DNA of 46,962 nt from Sphingomonas azotifigens NBRC 15497 (GTDB lineage Bacteria; Pseudomonadota; Alphaproteobacteria; Sphingomonadales; Sphingomonadaceae), in the NCBI RefSeq assembly GCF_002091475.1, contig NZ_BCTR01000059.1, positions 1 through 46,962 of the forward strand, given 5' to 3'. Numbering within the stretch: the first letter of the stretch is position 1; the number at the start of each line of letters is the position of its first letter. The notes beneath the pieces are model-generated. The model saw nothing but the letters and a program-made list of their open reading frames with translations. It ran no database searches and was not told the origin of the DNA. Below, one piece after another: positions 38,967-46,962 of this stretch. Position numbers and translations under genes: made by a program.

Positions 38967-41186
38967 ATGGCGCGCGAGCCCGGTGTCCCCGATAGTCGAT
39001 TCCCGTTGCGGCGCGATGGCGCCGACGACGAGGTGGCGCAACCGCAAGGCTGGCGCCCGCAAGGCAGGCGCGACAAGCGCGAGCCGATCTGGCGGCCCGG
39101 CATGGGGGCGGGGGAGAGCACCGCACCGCACGAGCCCTATCGCGGCGGCTATGGCACGGGCGGCGGCTTCGACGGCGGCGACGATCTGCCGCCTGCGTCG
39201 CCCGCCAGGCGCCGTATCCGCTGGGGGCGCTGGATCGTCCGCGGGCTTGCCCTGTGCATCCTGCTGTTCATCGCCGCCGTCGCCTGGCTGGCGATCACCG
39301 CGCCGCTGTCCAAGTCGTTGCGCCCGCCGGCGCCGCCCTCGATCACGCTGCTTGCCGCCGACGGCACGCCGATCGCGCGACGGGGCGCGGTGATCGGCAA
39401 GCCGGTGGACGTGAAGAAGCTACCCGACCATGTCGCCCAGGCCTTCATCGCGATCGAGGACCGGCGCTTCTACGGCCATTGGGGCGTCGATCCGCGCGGC
39501 ATCGCGCGTGCGATGTTCCACAATGTCAGCTCGGGCGGCGGGTCGCAGGGCGGCAGCACGATCACCCAGCAGCTTGCCAAGAATGCGTTCCTCAATTCAC
39601 GCCGCACCTTCGGGCGCAAGGCGCAGGAAGTGCTGATCGCCTTCTGGCTCGAGGCCTGGCTGAGCAAGGACGAGATCCTCTCGCGCTACCTCTCGAACGT
39701 CTATTTCGGCGATAACGTCTACGGCCTGCGCGCGGCCGCTCAGCATTATTTCTCGACGAGCCCTGAGCATCTGACGCTCAGCCAGGCGACGCTGCTCGCC
39801 GGCTTAGTGAAGGCGCCGAGCCGGCTGGCGCCGACCGGCAATCTCGACGGCGCGCGCGAGCGCCAGCGGCTGGTGGTCGGCGCGATGCAGGAGGCCGGGT
39901 TCATCACCGAGGCCGAAGCGCGGCGGGTGCGCCCGGCGGTGCTCCACGTCCAGGACAGCGACGAGACACTGCCCAACGGCACCTATTTCGCCGACTGGGT
40001 GCTCCCCGAAGCGCGCGACCGCGCTGGCGGCGTGGCTACCGAGCAGACGGTGACGACCACGCTCGACACGCGGCTGCAGGCGGCGGCGGAGCGGGTAGTC
40101 AAGGCATCGGGCCTCGGCAAGGCGCAGGTCGCACTCGTCGCGATGCGACCCGATGGCCGCGTCGTCGCGATGGTCGGCGGGCGCAACTATGCTGCCAGCC
40201 CGTTCAACCGCGCGACCCAGGCGCGGCGCCAGCCGGGCTCGGCGTTCAAGCTGTTCGTGTACCTCGCCGCGCTGCGTTCGGGGATGACGCCGGACACGAT
40301 GGTCGATGATACGCCGGTGCAGATCGGTGACTGGAAGCCGTCGAACAGTGATGGGCGCTATGCCGGCCGGATCACGTTGCGCCAGGCAATGGCCAAGTCG
40401 AGCAATGTCGTCGCCGCCCGGCTGATCCAGAAGCTTGGTGTCGGCCGGGTAACCCAGGCGGCGCGCGACCTCGGCATCTCCACCCCGCTCGGCAACGACG
40501 CCTCGATCGCGCTCGGCACCTCGACCGGCTCGCTGCTCGAACTCACCGCCGCCTATGCCGCGGTGGCGAACGGCAGCTACCCGGTCCGCCCGCGCGGGCT
40601 GGATGCGGAGGAATCGGCCGATGACTGGCTGGCGCGACGGCTGGGCGGCCCGAGCCGCTTCGATCCGCGGCTGCTCGAGGACCTCCGCTCGATGCTCGGC
40701 ACGGTGGTCCAGTCGGGCACCGGGCGCTCGGCGGCGCTGCCGGTGCCGGCGTTCGGCAAGACCGGCACCACCCAGGACGGGCGCGACGCGCTGTTCGTCG
40801 GCTGGGCGGGCGACCTCGTCGTCGGCGTGTGGATCGGCAATGACGACAACAGCCCGGTATCGGGTGCCTATGGCGGCGGGCTGCCGGCGCATATCTGGCG
40901 CGACTTCATGGTTCGCGCACTGGGCCTCACCTTGCCGCCGCCGCCGGCGGTGGAGGAAGACAATGCGATCGACGAGAATGCAATCGACCTTCAGGGCGTG
41001 CTCAACAGCGCCGGCGTGCAGATCGACGACAAGGGCGTGCAGCTCGACCTGAACCGGGTTCGTGAGCTGGTGCCCGAGGGCGAGGCGCGCGACGCGATCC
41101 CACGCAACGTCCGCATCCCGGCGCCCGGCAGCGACGCCGATCGCCGCCGCCGCGACCAACGCGACGCCCCCGACGGCGAGGAGTGA
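38967..41186 (+). CDS. PBP1A-type bifunctional penicillin-binding protein
   Basis: A 739-residue class A penicillin-binding protein that polymerises and cross-links peptidoglycan. A cytoplasmic Arg/Gly/Pro-rich N-terminus of about 85 residues precedes one membrane helix (about 91-112), the GT51 glycosyltransferase domain (Glu164 in EDRRFYGHWGVD; GGSTITQQLAKN) and the transpeptidase domain with Ser425 (SAFK), SSN (478-480) and KTG (598-600). The C-terminus ends in a charged Asp/Arg tail. No bases separate it from a divergent partner; the gene starts alone from ATG at 38967 and converges on the DUF1176 gene. Confidence 0.94.
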   Translation: MAREPGVPDSRFPLRRDGADDEVAQPQGWRPQGRRDKREPIWRPGMGAGESTAPHEPYRGGYGTGGGFDGGDDLPPASPARRRIRWGRWIVRGLALCILLFIAAVAWLAITAPLSKSLRPPAPPSITLLAADGTPIARRGAVIGKPVDVKKLPDHVAQAFIAIEDRRFYGHWGVDPRGIARAMFHNVSSGGGSQGGSTITQQLAKNAFLNSRRTFGRKAQEVLIAFWLEAWLSKDEILSRYLSNVYFGDNVYGLRAAAQHYFSTSPEHLTLSQATLLAGLVKAPSRLAPTGNLDGARERQRLVVGAMQEAGFITEAEARRVRPAVLHVQDSDETLPNGTYFADWVLPEARDRAGGVATEQTVTTTLDTRLQAAAERVVKASGLGKAQVALVAMRPDGRVVAMVGGRNYAASPFNRATQARRQPGSAFKLFVYLAALRSGMTPDTMVDDTPVQIGDWKPSNSDGRYAGRITLRQAMAKSSNVVAARLIQKLGVGRVTQAARDLGISTPLGNDASIALGTSTGSLLELTAAYAAVANGSYPVRPRGLDAEESADDWLARRLGGPSRFDPRLLEDLRSMLGTVVQSGTGRSAALPVPAFGKTGTTQDGRDALFVGWAGDLVVGVWIGNDDNSPVSGAYGGGLPAHIWRDFMVRALGLTLPPPPAVEEDNAIDENAIDLQGVLNSAGVQIDDKGVQLDLNRVRELVPEGEARDAIPRNVRIPAPGSDADRRRRDQRDAPDGEE

Positions 41187-41192
41187 CCCGGC

Positions 41193-42191
41193 TCAGCGGC
41201 GGGCGGTCGCGCGCCAGACGGTGAGCCAGTTGGCGGAGCCGCGGCATTCTTCCATCCGGGTCGCTTCGATCAGGCGAAAGCGGGTGCCGTCCCACACATA
41301 GCTGGCGCCCTCGCCGCAATCGCCGATTCCGCGGCCCTTGCCATGGGTGGAGAGGGTGCCGCTGCGCGCGTCCCAGCTGGCGTTGATCAGGTCGGGCGCG
41401 CCTGCCTTGGCGCCGCCGGTCGCATCGTCGAAGCGCGCCGGCGTCGCCTTGCCGCCGCGGACGACAAAGGCGGTGCTCGACAGGTTATAGGCGCCCGAAC
41501 CGCAGGCGAGCAGGACCAGCGTCGCGCCGCCGCCCAATGCACCGGTTTCGGGATCGGGCTGGGGGAAGTCGGCCGAATAGTCCTCGCCGCAACCGGACTC
41601 TCGGTTGAGCTGGGCGAGCAATGCGCGGGAGAGCGGCGCGGGGCGGCCGGACGGCGCGAGGGCGGGCACCACCGGCAGCGGCACGGCGGCGGGGACGGTA
41701 ACGGCGGGCTTGGTGCCGCGTGCGACCAGCGCGGTGACGCCGCCTGCCCGGCCCTGCTGCGCATCGATGAAGCGCAGTGCCGCAGATGCACCCGCAAGCG
41801 AAAGCGCGGCGCGCTTGTCGCCCGCGGCAAGCTGCGCGCGGTGCCCGTTCGCCAGCGTCGTCGCGATGCGCTGGGCTTCCGCGCCGCCGAACCGCACGCC
41901 GTTCTCCCGAATGCTGCCCTGGGCGATGCGCGCGCCATCGACGACGAGCGTCAGCACGCCCTTGCTGTCCGCGTCCGGCCACAGCGTGATCGTCACCTCT
42001 CCGCCGGGCCCGGGTTCGCGGACCAGCGAGAGCTCGGCGCCGTCGGTTTCGATATCCCCGTGCGCCGGCTGGAGCGAGGTCATCTCGCAGCGATGCACAT
42101 TGTCGCACGCGACGGCCCAGTCGCCGAAGGTCTTGAAGGGTCCGGGGGTGACGTGCGCCAGCGCGGCGGCGGAGAAGGCAAGCAGGAACAT
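41193..42191 (-). CDS. DUF1176 family secreted protein
   Basis: A 332-residue exported protein with a short signal peptide (about 1-12) and the DUF1176 pattern: TFGDWAVACDNVHRCEMTS near the N-terminus, GDKRAALSLAGASAALRFID, and a C-terminal domain with GDCGEGASYVWDGTRFRLIE and several Cys that may form disulfides. The central Ala/Pro/Val-rich linker (about 160-185) separates two domains. Function is unknown. It converges on the PBP gene and is divergent from the CoA dehydrogenase gene by 69 bases. Confidence 0.88.
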   Translation of the reverse strand: MFLLAFSAAALAHVTPGPFKTFGDWAVACDNVHRCEMTSLQPAHGDIETDGAELSLVREPGPGGEVTITLWPDADSKGVLTLVVDGARIAQGSIRENGVRFGGAEAQRIATTLANGHRAQLAAGDKRAALSLAGASAALRFIDAQQGRAGGVTALVARGTKPAVTVPAAVPLPVVPALAPSGRPAPLSRALLAQLNRESGCGEDYSADFPQPDPETGALGGGATLVLLACGSGAYNLSSTAFVVRGGKATPARFDDATGGAKAGAPDLINASWDARSGTLSTHGKGRGIGDCGEGASYVWDGTRFRLIEATRMEECRGSANWLTVWRATARR

Positions 42192-42260
42192 GCCGCCGAC
42201 GCTAGCCGAGCCGCACGTGCTTGGGTAGGACGGCGGCCAACGGATTTACAGGAGGTGGAC

Positions 42261-43130
42261 ATGAAGACGGTAGGCGTGATCGGTGCGGGGCAGATGGGGG
42301 CGGGGATCGCCCAGGTATCGGCGCAGACGGGCTATGCCGTGCTGCTGTCGGACGTCGACCAGGCCCGCGCCGAGGCCGGCAAGGCGGGCATCGCCAAGCA
42401 GCTGCACCGCGCGGTGGAGAAGGAAAAGATCACCGCCGCCGATGCCGAGGCCGCGCTCGGCCGAATCACCCCGATCGGCGATCTCGCCGCGATGGCGCCG
42501 TGCGACCTGGTGATCGAAGCCGCCACCGAGCGCGAGGGCGTGAAGCGCCAGATCTTCGACACCGTCGGCAAGGTGCTGGGCGCGGACGCGATCCTGGCGA
42601 GCAATACCTCGTCGATCCCGATCACCCGCCTCGCCCAGGCGGCGCCCGATCCGGCGCGCTTCATGGGCGTGCATTTCTTCAACCCCGTACCGGTGATGGG
42701 CCTGATCGAGCTGATCCGCGGCCTCGCCACCAGCGACGCGACGGTTTCCGCGGTGGAGGCGTTCGGCCAGTCGCTCGGCAAGCGGATCGTCCATGCCAAT
42801 GACGCGCCGGGCTTTATCGTCAATCGCGTGCTGATGCCGATGCTCAACGAGGCGTGCTTCGCGCTCGGCGAGGGCGTGGCGACGATCCCGGACATCGACG
42901 CGGCGTGCCAGCTGGGCCTCAACCACCCGATGGGGCCGTTCACGCTCGCCGACTTCATCGGGCTGGACACGTGCCTGGAGATCACCCGCGTGCTGTTCGA
43001 AGGCACCGGCGACCCCAAGTTCCGCCCGGCACCGCTGCTGGTGAAATATGTCGAAGCCGGTTGGTATGGCCGCAAGACCAAGCGCGGGTTCTACGACTAT
43101 AGCGGTGCGGAACCCGTGCCGACGCGGTGA
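42261..43130 (+). CDS. 3-hydroxybutyryl-CoA dehydrogenase
   Basis: The enzyme oxidises (S)-3-hydroxybutyryl-CoA to acetoacetyl-CoA with NAD(P) in short-chain fatty-acid metabolism. The 289-residue protein has the Rossmann loop GVIGAGQMGAGIAQ, ASNTSSIPIT, the catalytic His in GVHFFNPVPVM, and NHPMGPFTLADFIGLD in the C-terminal helical domain. Length fits the single-domain bacterial form (Hbd/PaaH-like). A strong AGGAGGTGG precedes the ATG. No acyl-CoA gene is adjacent. Confidence 0.95.
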   Translation: MKTVGVIGAGQMGAGIAQVSAQTGYAVLLSDVDQARAEAGKAGIAKQLHRAVEKEKITAADAEAALGRITPIGDLAAMAPCDLVIEAATEREGVKRQIFDTVGKVLGADAILASNTSSIPITRLAQAAPDPARFMGVHFFNPVPVMGLIELIRGLATSDATVSAVEAFGQSLGKRIVHANDAPGFIVNRVLMPMLNEACFALGEGVATIPDIDAACQLGLNHPMGPFTLADFIGLDTCLEITRVLFEGTGDPKFRPAPLLVKYVEAGWYGRKTKRGFYDYSGAEPVPTR

Positions 43131-43187
43131 GAGACGAGGGGCGGGGGTAGCGCTGGCTGCTTCCGCCCATAGACACGAGCGCTAGAC

Positions 43188-44006
43188 ATGGTGGGACCCG
43201 CAGACGTGGAGGAAACGAACCCGTCGAGCAGTAAAGTTCCGGCGGTCACATTCATCTTCTGGATCACCAAGATACTTGCCACGACGCTTGGCGAGACCGG
43301 TGGGGATGCGGTGAGCATGACTTGGCTGGGCGAGACGACACCTGACGCTGGCAGCAATGGGGTTAACGGATATCTCGTCGGTACCGCAATCTTCGGTGCG
43401 TTGCTGGCCGCGTTGACCTTGCTGCAAATCAGGGCGCGGCGGTTTAACCCTTGGCTCTATTGGGCTACCATCATCGCGTCCACCACCGCCGGCACCACTC
43501 TCGCGGACTTCGCCACCCGTTCCTTGGACTTGGGATATCCCGGCGGCTCGATCCTCCTGTTCGGGCTGGTGCTCGCATCGCTTTTCAGCTGGTATCGGGC
43601 TCTCGGTACGGTGGACGTCAATGCCGTCGATAACGCGCGGGCTGAGACCTTTTATTGGGTCACGATCACTTTTTCGCAGACGCTCGGTACGGCATTGGGG
43701 GATTGGGTAGCTGATGGCTCGCTTGGCTATTCTGGAGCAGCGATCCTTTTTGGGGCAGCGCTGGCTGTGTTGGCCTTGCTCTATTTTAGCAGCACCCTTT
43801 CCCGCGTACTTTTGTTCTGGGCAGCTTTCATTCTTACGCGCCCGCTGGGCGCGGTCGTAGGAGACTTCCTCGACAAGCCCGTGGCGAAGGGGGGATTGGA
43901 TTTCAGCCGTCCGCTTGCAACGGTAACTCTCTCAATCGCGATTGTTCTATCGATCCTACTCGTGCCGCAGCGAGCGGGAGCCGGTCACGGCAAGGTCAGC
44001 CGCTGA
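43188..44006 (+). CDS. Four-repeat membrane protein (COG4705-like), function unknown
   Basis: A 272-residue polytopic protein built from four repeats with exact spacing: [FY]W, nine residues, Gly, three residues, [GA]Asp. Trp at 25, 92, 157, 211; Gly at 35, 102, 167, 221; Asp at 40, 107, 172, 226. Each repeat includes a helix, giving about eight helices in total. It resembles the COG4705 group of uncharacterised membrane proteins as I remember it. The gene is visibly richer in A/T than its neighbours. No conserved partner is adjacent. The repeated Gly/Asp could line a pore or bind a cation, but this is conjecture. Confidence 0.8.
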   Translation: MVGPADVEETNPSSSKVPAVTFIFWITKILATTLGETGGDAVSMTWLGETTPDAGSNGVNGYLVGTAIFGALLAALTLLQIRARRFNPWLYWATIIASTTAGTTLADFATRSLDLGYPGGSILLFGLVLASLFSWYRALGTVDVNAVDNARAETFYWVTITFSQTLGTALGDWVADGSLGYSGAAILFGAALAVLALLYFSSTLSRVLLFWAAFILTRPLGAVVGDFLDKPVAKGGLDFSRPLATVTLSIAIVLSILLVPQRAGAGHGKVSR

Positions 44007-44052
44007 TCGCCAACGTCCGCTTCCCAGCCTTCCCGCCGGAACAGTCGACGCG

Positions 44053-44373
44053 TCAACGCCCCTTAGCCTTTCGCTCGTCTGCGATCCACGCCACCAGCAT
44101 CGCATCCACCAGTGCGAGCAGCGCCCCCGCCGCCAGCAGCGCCACGATCGCCGCGATCATCACCGGCACCCGCTCGCCGCCTGCCGCCGCCAGCGTCGCG
44201 AGCCGCAGCGCCGGCACGAGCAGTGCCGCCCCCACGCCGCGCCGCAGCCACCGCGCCGCCCACCCGCGCCAGCCGGTGCCGCCGCGCCACCACAGCAGCG
44301 CCAGTCGTGCGGCGAACAGCGCCGTCACCAGCGCGCCAGCATCGATCAGCGCGGCATTGGGCTCGGGAGTCAT
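44053..44373 (-). CDS. Small membrane protein, function unknown
   Basis: A 106-residue Ala/Leu/Arg-rich protein with about three hydrophobic segments (ALIDAGALVTALFAARLALL, GVGAALLVPALRLATLAAAG, VPVMIAAIVALLAAGALLAL) and a polar C-terminus. I recognise no family. There is no clear ribosome site before the ATG at 44373. It converges on the four-repeat membrane protein. The coherent helix pattern makes it plausible, but the high-GC composition means an unused frame cannot be excluded. Confidence 0.5.
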   Translation of the reverse strand: MTPEPNAALIDAGALVTALFAARLALLWWRGGTGWRGWAARWLRRGVGAALLVPALRLATLAAAGGERVPVMIAAIVALLAAGALLALVDAMLVAWIADERKAKGR

Positions 44374-44468
44374 GGCCGAACCGGCGGCAGGGCGGGAAGA
44401 AGGGCGTCGCGCATGACCGCGCGGTAGCGCGCCCGGCGGCGCTGCGCGAGGGGCACGTGCCGACCGAT

Positions 44469-44526
44469 ATGTAGTTTTGCGGAATGGGTGCGAACCGCCG
44501 TTACCCCTCTATAAACCATGTAGTTT
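44469..44526. repeat. Direct 9-base repeat before a secreted-protein gene
   Basis: ATGTAGTTT occurs at 44469-44477 and again at 44518-44526, 49 bases apart, in an A/T-richer stretch between 44373 and the gene start at 44563. TATAAA lies at 44510-44515. It may mark a regulatory site, but a chance match is possible. Confidence 0.3.
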
Positions 44527-44562
44527 CATAACGTGGGGATCGCGGATATGGAGTAGCCCGTG

Positions 44563-45651
44563 ATGTGTGCCCGCGTTCTAGGGGTTGTGTTCGCAATTCT
44601 TCTTCTGTTCAGCGCGGGATTGTCTCGTGCGGACCTGTCCGGCGACCCGGCAAATATTTCCGAGGCCCAACTCAAGACCTATCTGCAATATCCCCGTCTG
44701 GCGACGGCGGCCCGCTACGGCCTGCGCGACGATGTCGGCAACACGATGGACGCGCCGTCGATCCTCCAGCTTTCCGGCCAGCCCTATCGCTATGCCGCCG
44801 TCTATCATACCGCTTATGCGGTGGCCGGCGGCGCGCTGCGCTTCAAGGTCAATGTGGCGGGGTCGAACGATCTGCTGCGCTGGCGCTATCTGGGCCTCCT
44901 CGTCGACAATGCCAGCATGCCGCGCCTTGCCGCCGTGCGCGGCACTGCCTGGATCGTGCTGGCGCATGAGCAATGGGCGGGGCGCGGACCCGGCTCCAGC
45001 GGGCCGTCGCGGCTCGGCTACAAGCTGTTCTACAGCGGCGCCGACCTGGTCAACCGGGTGGTACGCGCCAACTGGGTGCAGCCGAATTTCCTCACCTCGC
45101 TCAACGGCACGCCCAGCTTCTACGATCTGCGGCAGGATTATTGTGGCGTCTATCGCTGCGTTTCCGGCACGATCGGCTTTCACTATTGGAGCGGCCGCAA
45201 GGACCTGAACGCCGCCACCACCAACCAGATGATGTTCGATCCGCGTGGGGCCGCCACCAGCGTCAGCGCCGCGGTGACGGATCGCTACAATCTGCGCTTC
45301 ACGACGCTGGGCGTGACCGGCAATCTCGGCCAGCGCGACTTTCTCGCCACCAGCACCGGCCGCTATCTGGTGCAGGAAGGCAATGTCGGCACCGCGGCCG
45401 GATCTTGGGACAAGTGGCGGATCTATCTCTACCGCTATACCGAGACCGCCCTTGCGCCCGATGGCTCGGGAACGATCACCCCGATCCGGCCCGAGACGCC
45501 GGGGGGCAGCGTCTCGTTCGGCAATCCCAGCATCAGCGTGGTCGACGATCCCGCCGGGCGCGGCAAGGTGGTGGTGATTTCCTACTTCCTGTTCTCCGAA
45601 GGCGCGAAGAACGGCGAAGCGGGCAGCCTGCTCTATTATTACCGGCTGTGA
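44563..45651 (+). CDS. Secreted beta-propeller-like protein, possible GH43-type fold
   Basis: A 362-residue protein with a signal peptide (about 1-23). The mature part has no metal or nucleotide motif, but the repeated Trp/Tyr-rich segments, with SNDLLRWRYLGLLVDNASMP and RLAAVRGTAWIVLAHEQW, recall the blades of five-bladed propellers such as GH43, GH32 or GH130 enzymes. Two Cys in DYCGVYRCVSG may form a disulfide. The expected acidic catalytic triad cannot be assigned. GGAG lies nine bases before the ATG; GTG at 44560 is the alternative start. It stands alone, converging on ispG. Confidence 0.65.
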   Translation: MCARVLGVVFAILLLFSAGLSRADLSGDPANISEAQLKTYLQYPRLATAARYGLRDDVGNTMDAPSILQLSGQPYRYAAVYHTAYAVAGGALRFKVNVAGSNDLLRWRYLGLLVDNASMPRLAAVRGTAWIVLAHEQWAGRGPGSSGPSRLGYKLFYSGADLVNRVVRANWVQPNFLTSLNGTPSFYDLRQDYCGVYRCVSGTIGFHYWSGRKDLNAATTNQMMFDPRGAATSVSAAVTDRYNLRFTTLGVTGNLGQRDFLATSTGRYLVQEGNVGTAAGSWDKWRIYLYRYTETALAPDGSGTITPIRPETPGGSVSFGNPSISVVDDPAGRGKVVVISYFLFSEGAKNGEAGSLLYYYRL

Positions 45652-45673
45652 GCATGCCCGGCCGGGCGGCGGA

Positions 45674-46798
45674 TCACTCCGCCGCCTGGGCCGGCTCCGC
45701 GTTCGCGGCTTCGATCGCGGCGGCCTTGGCCTCGACCAGCTTGACGATGTGATCGAGCATGTCGGCGTCCTCGACCGTGTGATCGGTCAGGCCCGAGAGA
45801 TACACCATGTGCTTGCCGTTGCCGCCGCCGGTGAGGCCGATATCGGTTTCGCGCGCCTCGCCGGGGCCATTGACCACGCAGCCGAGCACCGAGAGCGACA
45901 GCGGCGTGCGGATGTGCTGGAGTCGCTCTTCCAGCGCCTGCACGGTGCGGATCACGTCGAAGCCCTGGCGCGCGCAGCTCGGGCAAGAGACGACGCGTAC
46001 GCCCCGATTGCGGATGCCGAGCGCCTTGAGGATCTCGAAGCCGACGCGCACTTCCTCCTCCGGCTCGGCCGAAAGACTGACGCGGATGGTGTCGCCGATG
46101 CCGAACCACAGCAGCGAGCCGATGCCGATCGCCGACTTGACCGTGCCGCCGACGAAGCCGCCCGCCTCGGTGATGCCGAGGTGCAGCGGGCAGTCGACTG
46201 CGTCGGCCAGTTGCTGATAGGCGGCGACGGCGAGGAACACGTCGCTGGCCTTCACCGCCACCTTGAATGCGTGGAAGTCGCGGTCCTGCAGCAGCTTGAT
46301 ATGGTCGAGTGCGGATTCGACCAGCGCCTCCGGGCAGGGCTCGCCGTATTTTTCGAGCAGATCCTTCTCGAGGCTGCCCGCGTTGACGCCGATGCGGATC
46401 GAGGCGCCGTTGGCCTTGGCGGCGTTGACCACCTCGTTCACCCGGTCGGCCGAGCCGATATTGCCGGGGTTGATGCGCAGGCAGGCGGCGCCAGCATCGG
46501 CGGCTTCGAGCGCACGCTTGTAGTGAAAATGGATGTCGGCGACGATCGGCACGCGCGCGGCGCGGACGATTTGGCGGAGCGCAGTGGTGCTTTCCACGTC
46601 CGGGCAGGAGACGCGGATGATGTCCGCCCCGGCTTCCTCGCAGCGGCGGATCTGGTCGATCGTCGCCTTCACGTCGGACGTCGCGGTGTTGGTCATCGTC
46701 TGCACCGTCACCGGCGCATCGCCGCCAACGGGCACGTTGCCCACCATGATCTGACGGCTTTGCCGCCGGACGATATCGCGCCAGGGTCGTACGGACAT
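45674..46798 (-). CDS. ispG: 4-hydroxy-3-methylbut-2-enyl diphosphate synthase
   Basis: IspG (GcpE) reduces the cyclic diphosphate MEcPP to HMBPP in the non-mevalonate isoprenoid pathway, using a 4Fe-4S cluster. The 374-residue protein starts with the TIM-barrel domain and has all three cluster cysteines, Cys272, Cys275 (SCPSCARQGFD) and Cys307, plus Glu314 (GPGEA), matching the E. coli spacing. I choose the ATG at 46798 (MSVRPWRDIVRRQSRQIMVG); starts at 46807 and 46867 are possible. It stands alone here and converges on the secreted-protein gene. Confidence 0.96.
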   Translation of the reverse strand: MSVRPWRDIVRRQSRQIMVGNVPVGGDAPVTVQTMTNTATSDVKATIDQIRRCEEAGADIIRVSCPDVESTTALRQIVRAARVPIVADIHFHYKRALEAADAGAACLRINPGNIGSADRVNEVVNAAKANGASIRIGVNAGSLEKDLLEKYGEPCPEALVESALDHIKLLQDRDFHAFKVAVKASDVFLAVAAYQQLADAVDCPLHLGITEAGGFVGGTVKSAIGIGSLLWFGIGDTIRVSLSAEPEEEVRVGFEILKALGIRNRGVRVVSCPSCARQGFDVIRTVQALEERLQHIRTPLSLSVLGCVVNGPGEARETDIGLTGGGNGKHMVYLSGLTDHTVEDADMLDHIVKLVEAKAAAIEAANAEPAQAAE

Positions 46799-46874
46799 GG
46801 GCGCCATATAGGCGCATCGGTGAGGCAGGGCTAGGGCGGATGCGAGAGCATCGCGCAGACTTGCCAAAGCGTTT

Positions 46875-46925
46875 CCTCCCCCGCCAGGGGGAGGTGGCCC
46901 GCGTTGGCGGGTCGGAGGGGGAGGA
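46875..46925. repeat. GC-rich palindromic repeat upstream of ispG
   Basis: CCTCCCCC-GCCA-GGGGGAGG (46875-46894) is followed by GGCCCGCGTTGGCGGGTC and an AGGGGGAGG stretch, a common intergenic form in these genomes. The window ends in CTTCCTCCCCCCCC, perhaps the start of another copy. It belongs with the C-rich hairpins at 48 and 23211. Confidence 0.6.
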
Positions 46926-46962
46926 TGCCAGAACGGCAGCCGTCGTGCTTCCTCCCCCCCCC

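Noticed and set aside
1..46962. CRISPR arrays, tRNA or rRNA genes, prophage or insertion sequences
   Set aside because: No regular spacer-repeat array, no tRNA-like cloverleaf with a T-loop motif, and no transposase, integrase or phage structural gene was found on either strand.

Overview
The window is a gene-dense, GC-rich stretch of chromosome from an alphaproteobacterium, most probably Sphingomonas or a close sphingomonad. This rests on the gene content (aa3 oxidase operon with ctaB/ctaG/SURF1, pyrE-pdxJ-acpS-lepB, PhoD, paired M28 peptidases, a DUF2141/glycosyltransferase cluster) and on the short GC-rich palindromic repeats between genes. I find 45 protein genes, no rRNA, tRNA or CRISPR array, no transposase and no prophage. 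No stretch over 300 bases lacks a gene; the longest gap is 266 bases before phoD.

Layout. 1-2.2 kb: an IscA/SufA-type Fe-S carrier, the tRNA hydroxylase TrhO and a small DUF4844-like protein. 2.3-9.2 kb, minus strand: cytochrome c oxidase, read as coxB-ctaD, a strong terminator, a small phasin-like gene, then ctaB-coxF-like-ctaG-coxC-DUF983-SURF1. 9.3-15.9 kb, plus strand: pyrE-pdxJ-acpS-lepB-AI-2E-family permease-maiA-TonB receptor, mostly with overlapping start and stop codons. 15.9-21.3 kb: an envelope-glycan region with two GT4 glycosyltransferases, a membrane protein, a DUF2141 protein and a GT-C glycosyltransferase. 21.6-31.1 kb: PhoD with a Pho-box-like site, aminopeptidase N, two tandem M28 peptidases, an NAD-dependent epimerase-like protein and a DMT transporter.

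31.3-35.2 kb, minus strand: a cobalamin adenosyltransferase (PduO type), egtB-egtD for ergothioneine, and a PLP-dependent threonine-aldolase-family enzyme directly after egtD. 35.3-38.9 kb: a DUF2231 membrane protein coupled to a sorbosone-dehydrogenase-like lipoprotein, a HIG1-domain protein, GluQ and an HNH endonuclease. 39.0-46.8 kb: a PBP1A-type penicillin-binding protein, a DUF1176 protein, 3-hydroxybutyryl-CoA dehydrogenase, a four-repeat membrane protein in a less GC-rich stretch, a small membrane protein, a secreted propeller-like protein of unknown function, and ispG.

Most of this is housekeeping: respiration, nucleotide, PLP, CoA and isoprenoid metabolism, protein export and cell wall. 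I see no clear unknown defence or mobile system. The least explained items are the membrane protein/DUF2141/GT4 operon at 17.2-19.8 kb, the egtBD-PLP enzyme operon, the DUF2231/dehydrogenase pair, the four-repeat membrane protein at 43.2-44.0 kb, and a palindromic repeat that supplies the ribosome binding site of acpS. All family assignments come from motifs read by eye; no database search was run.
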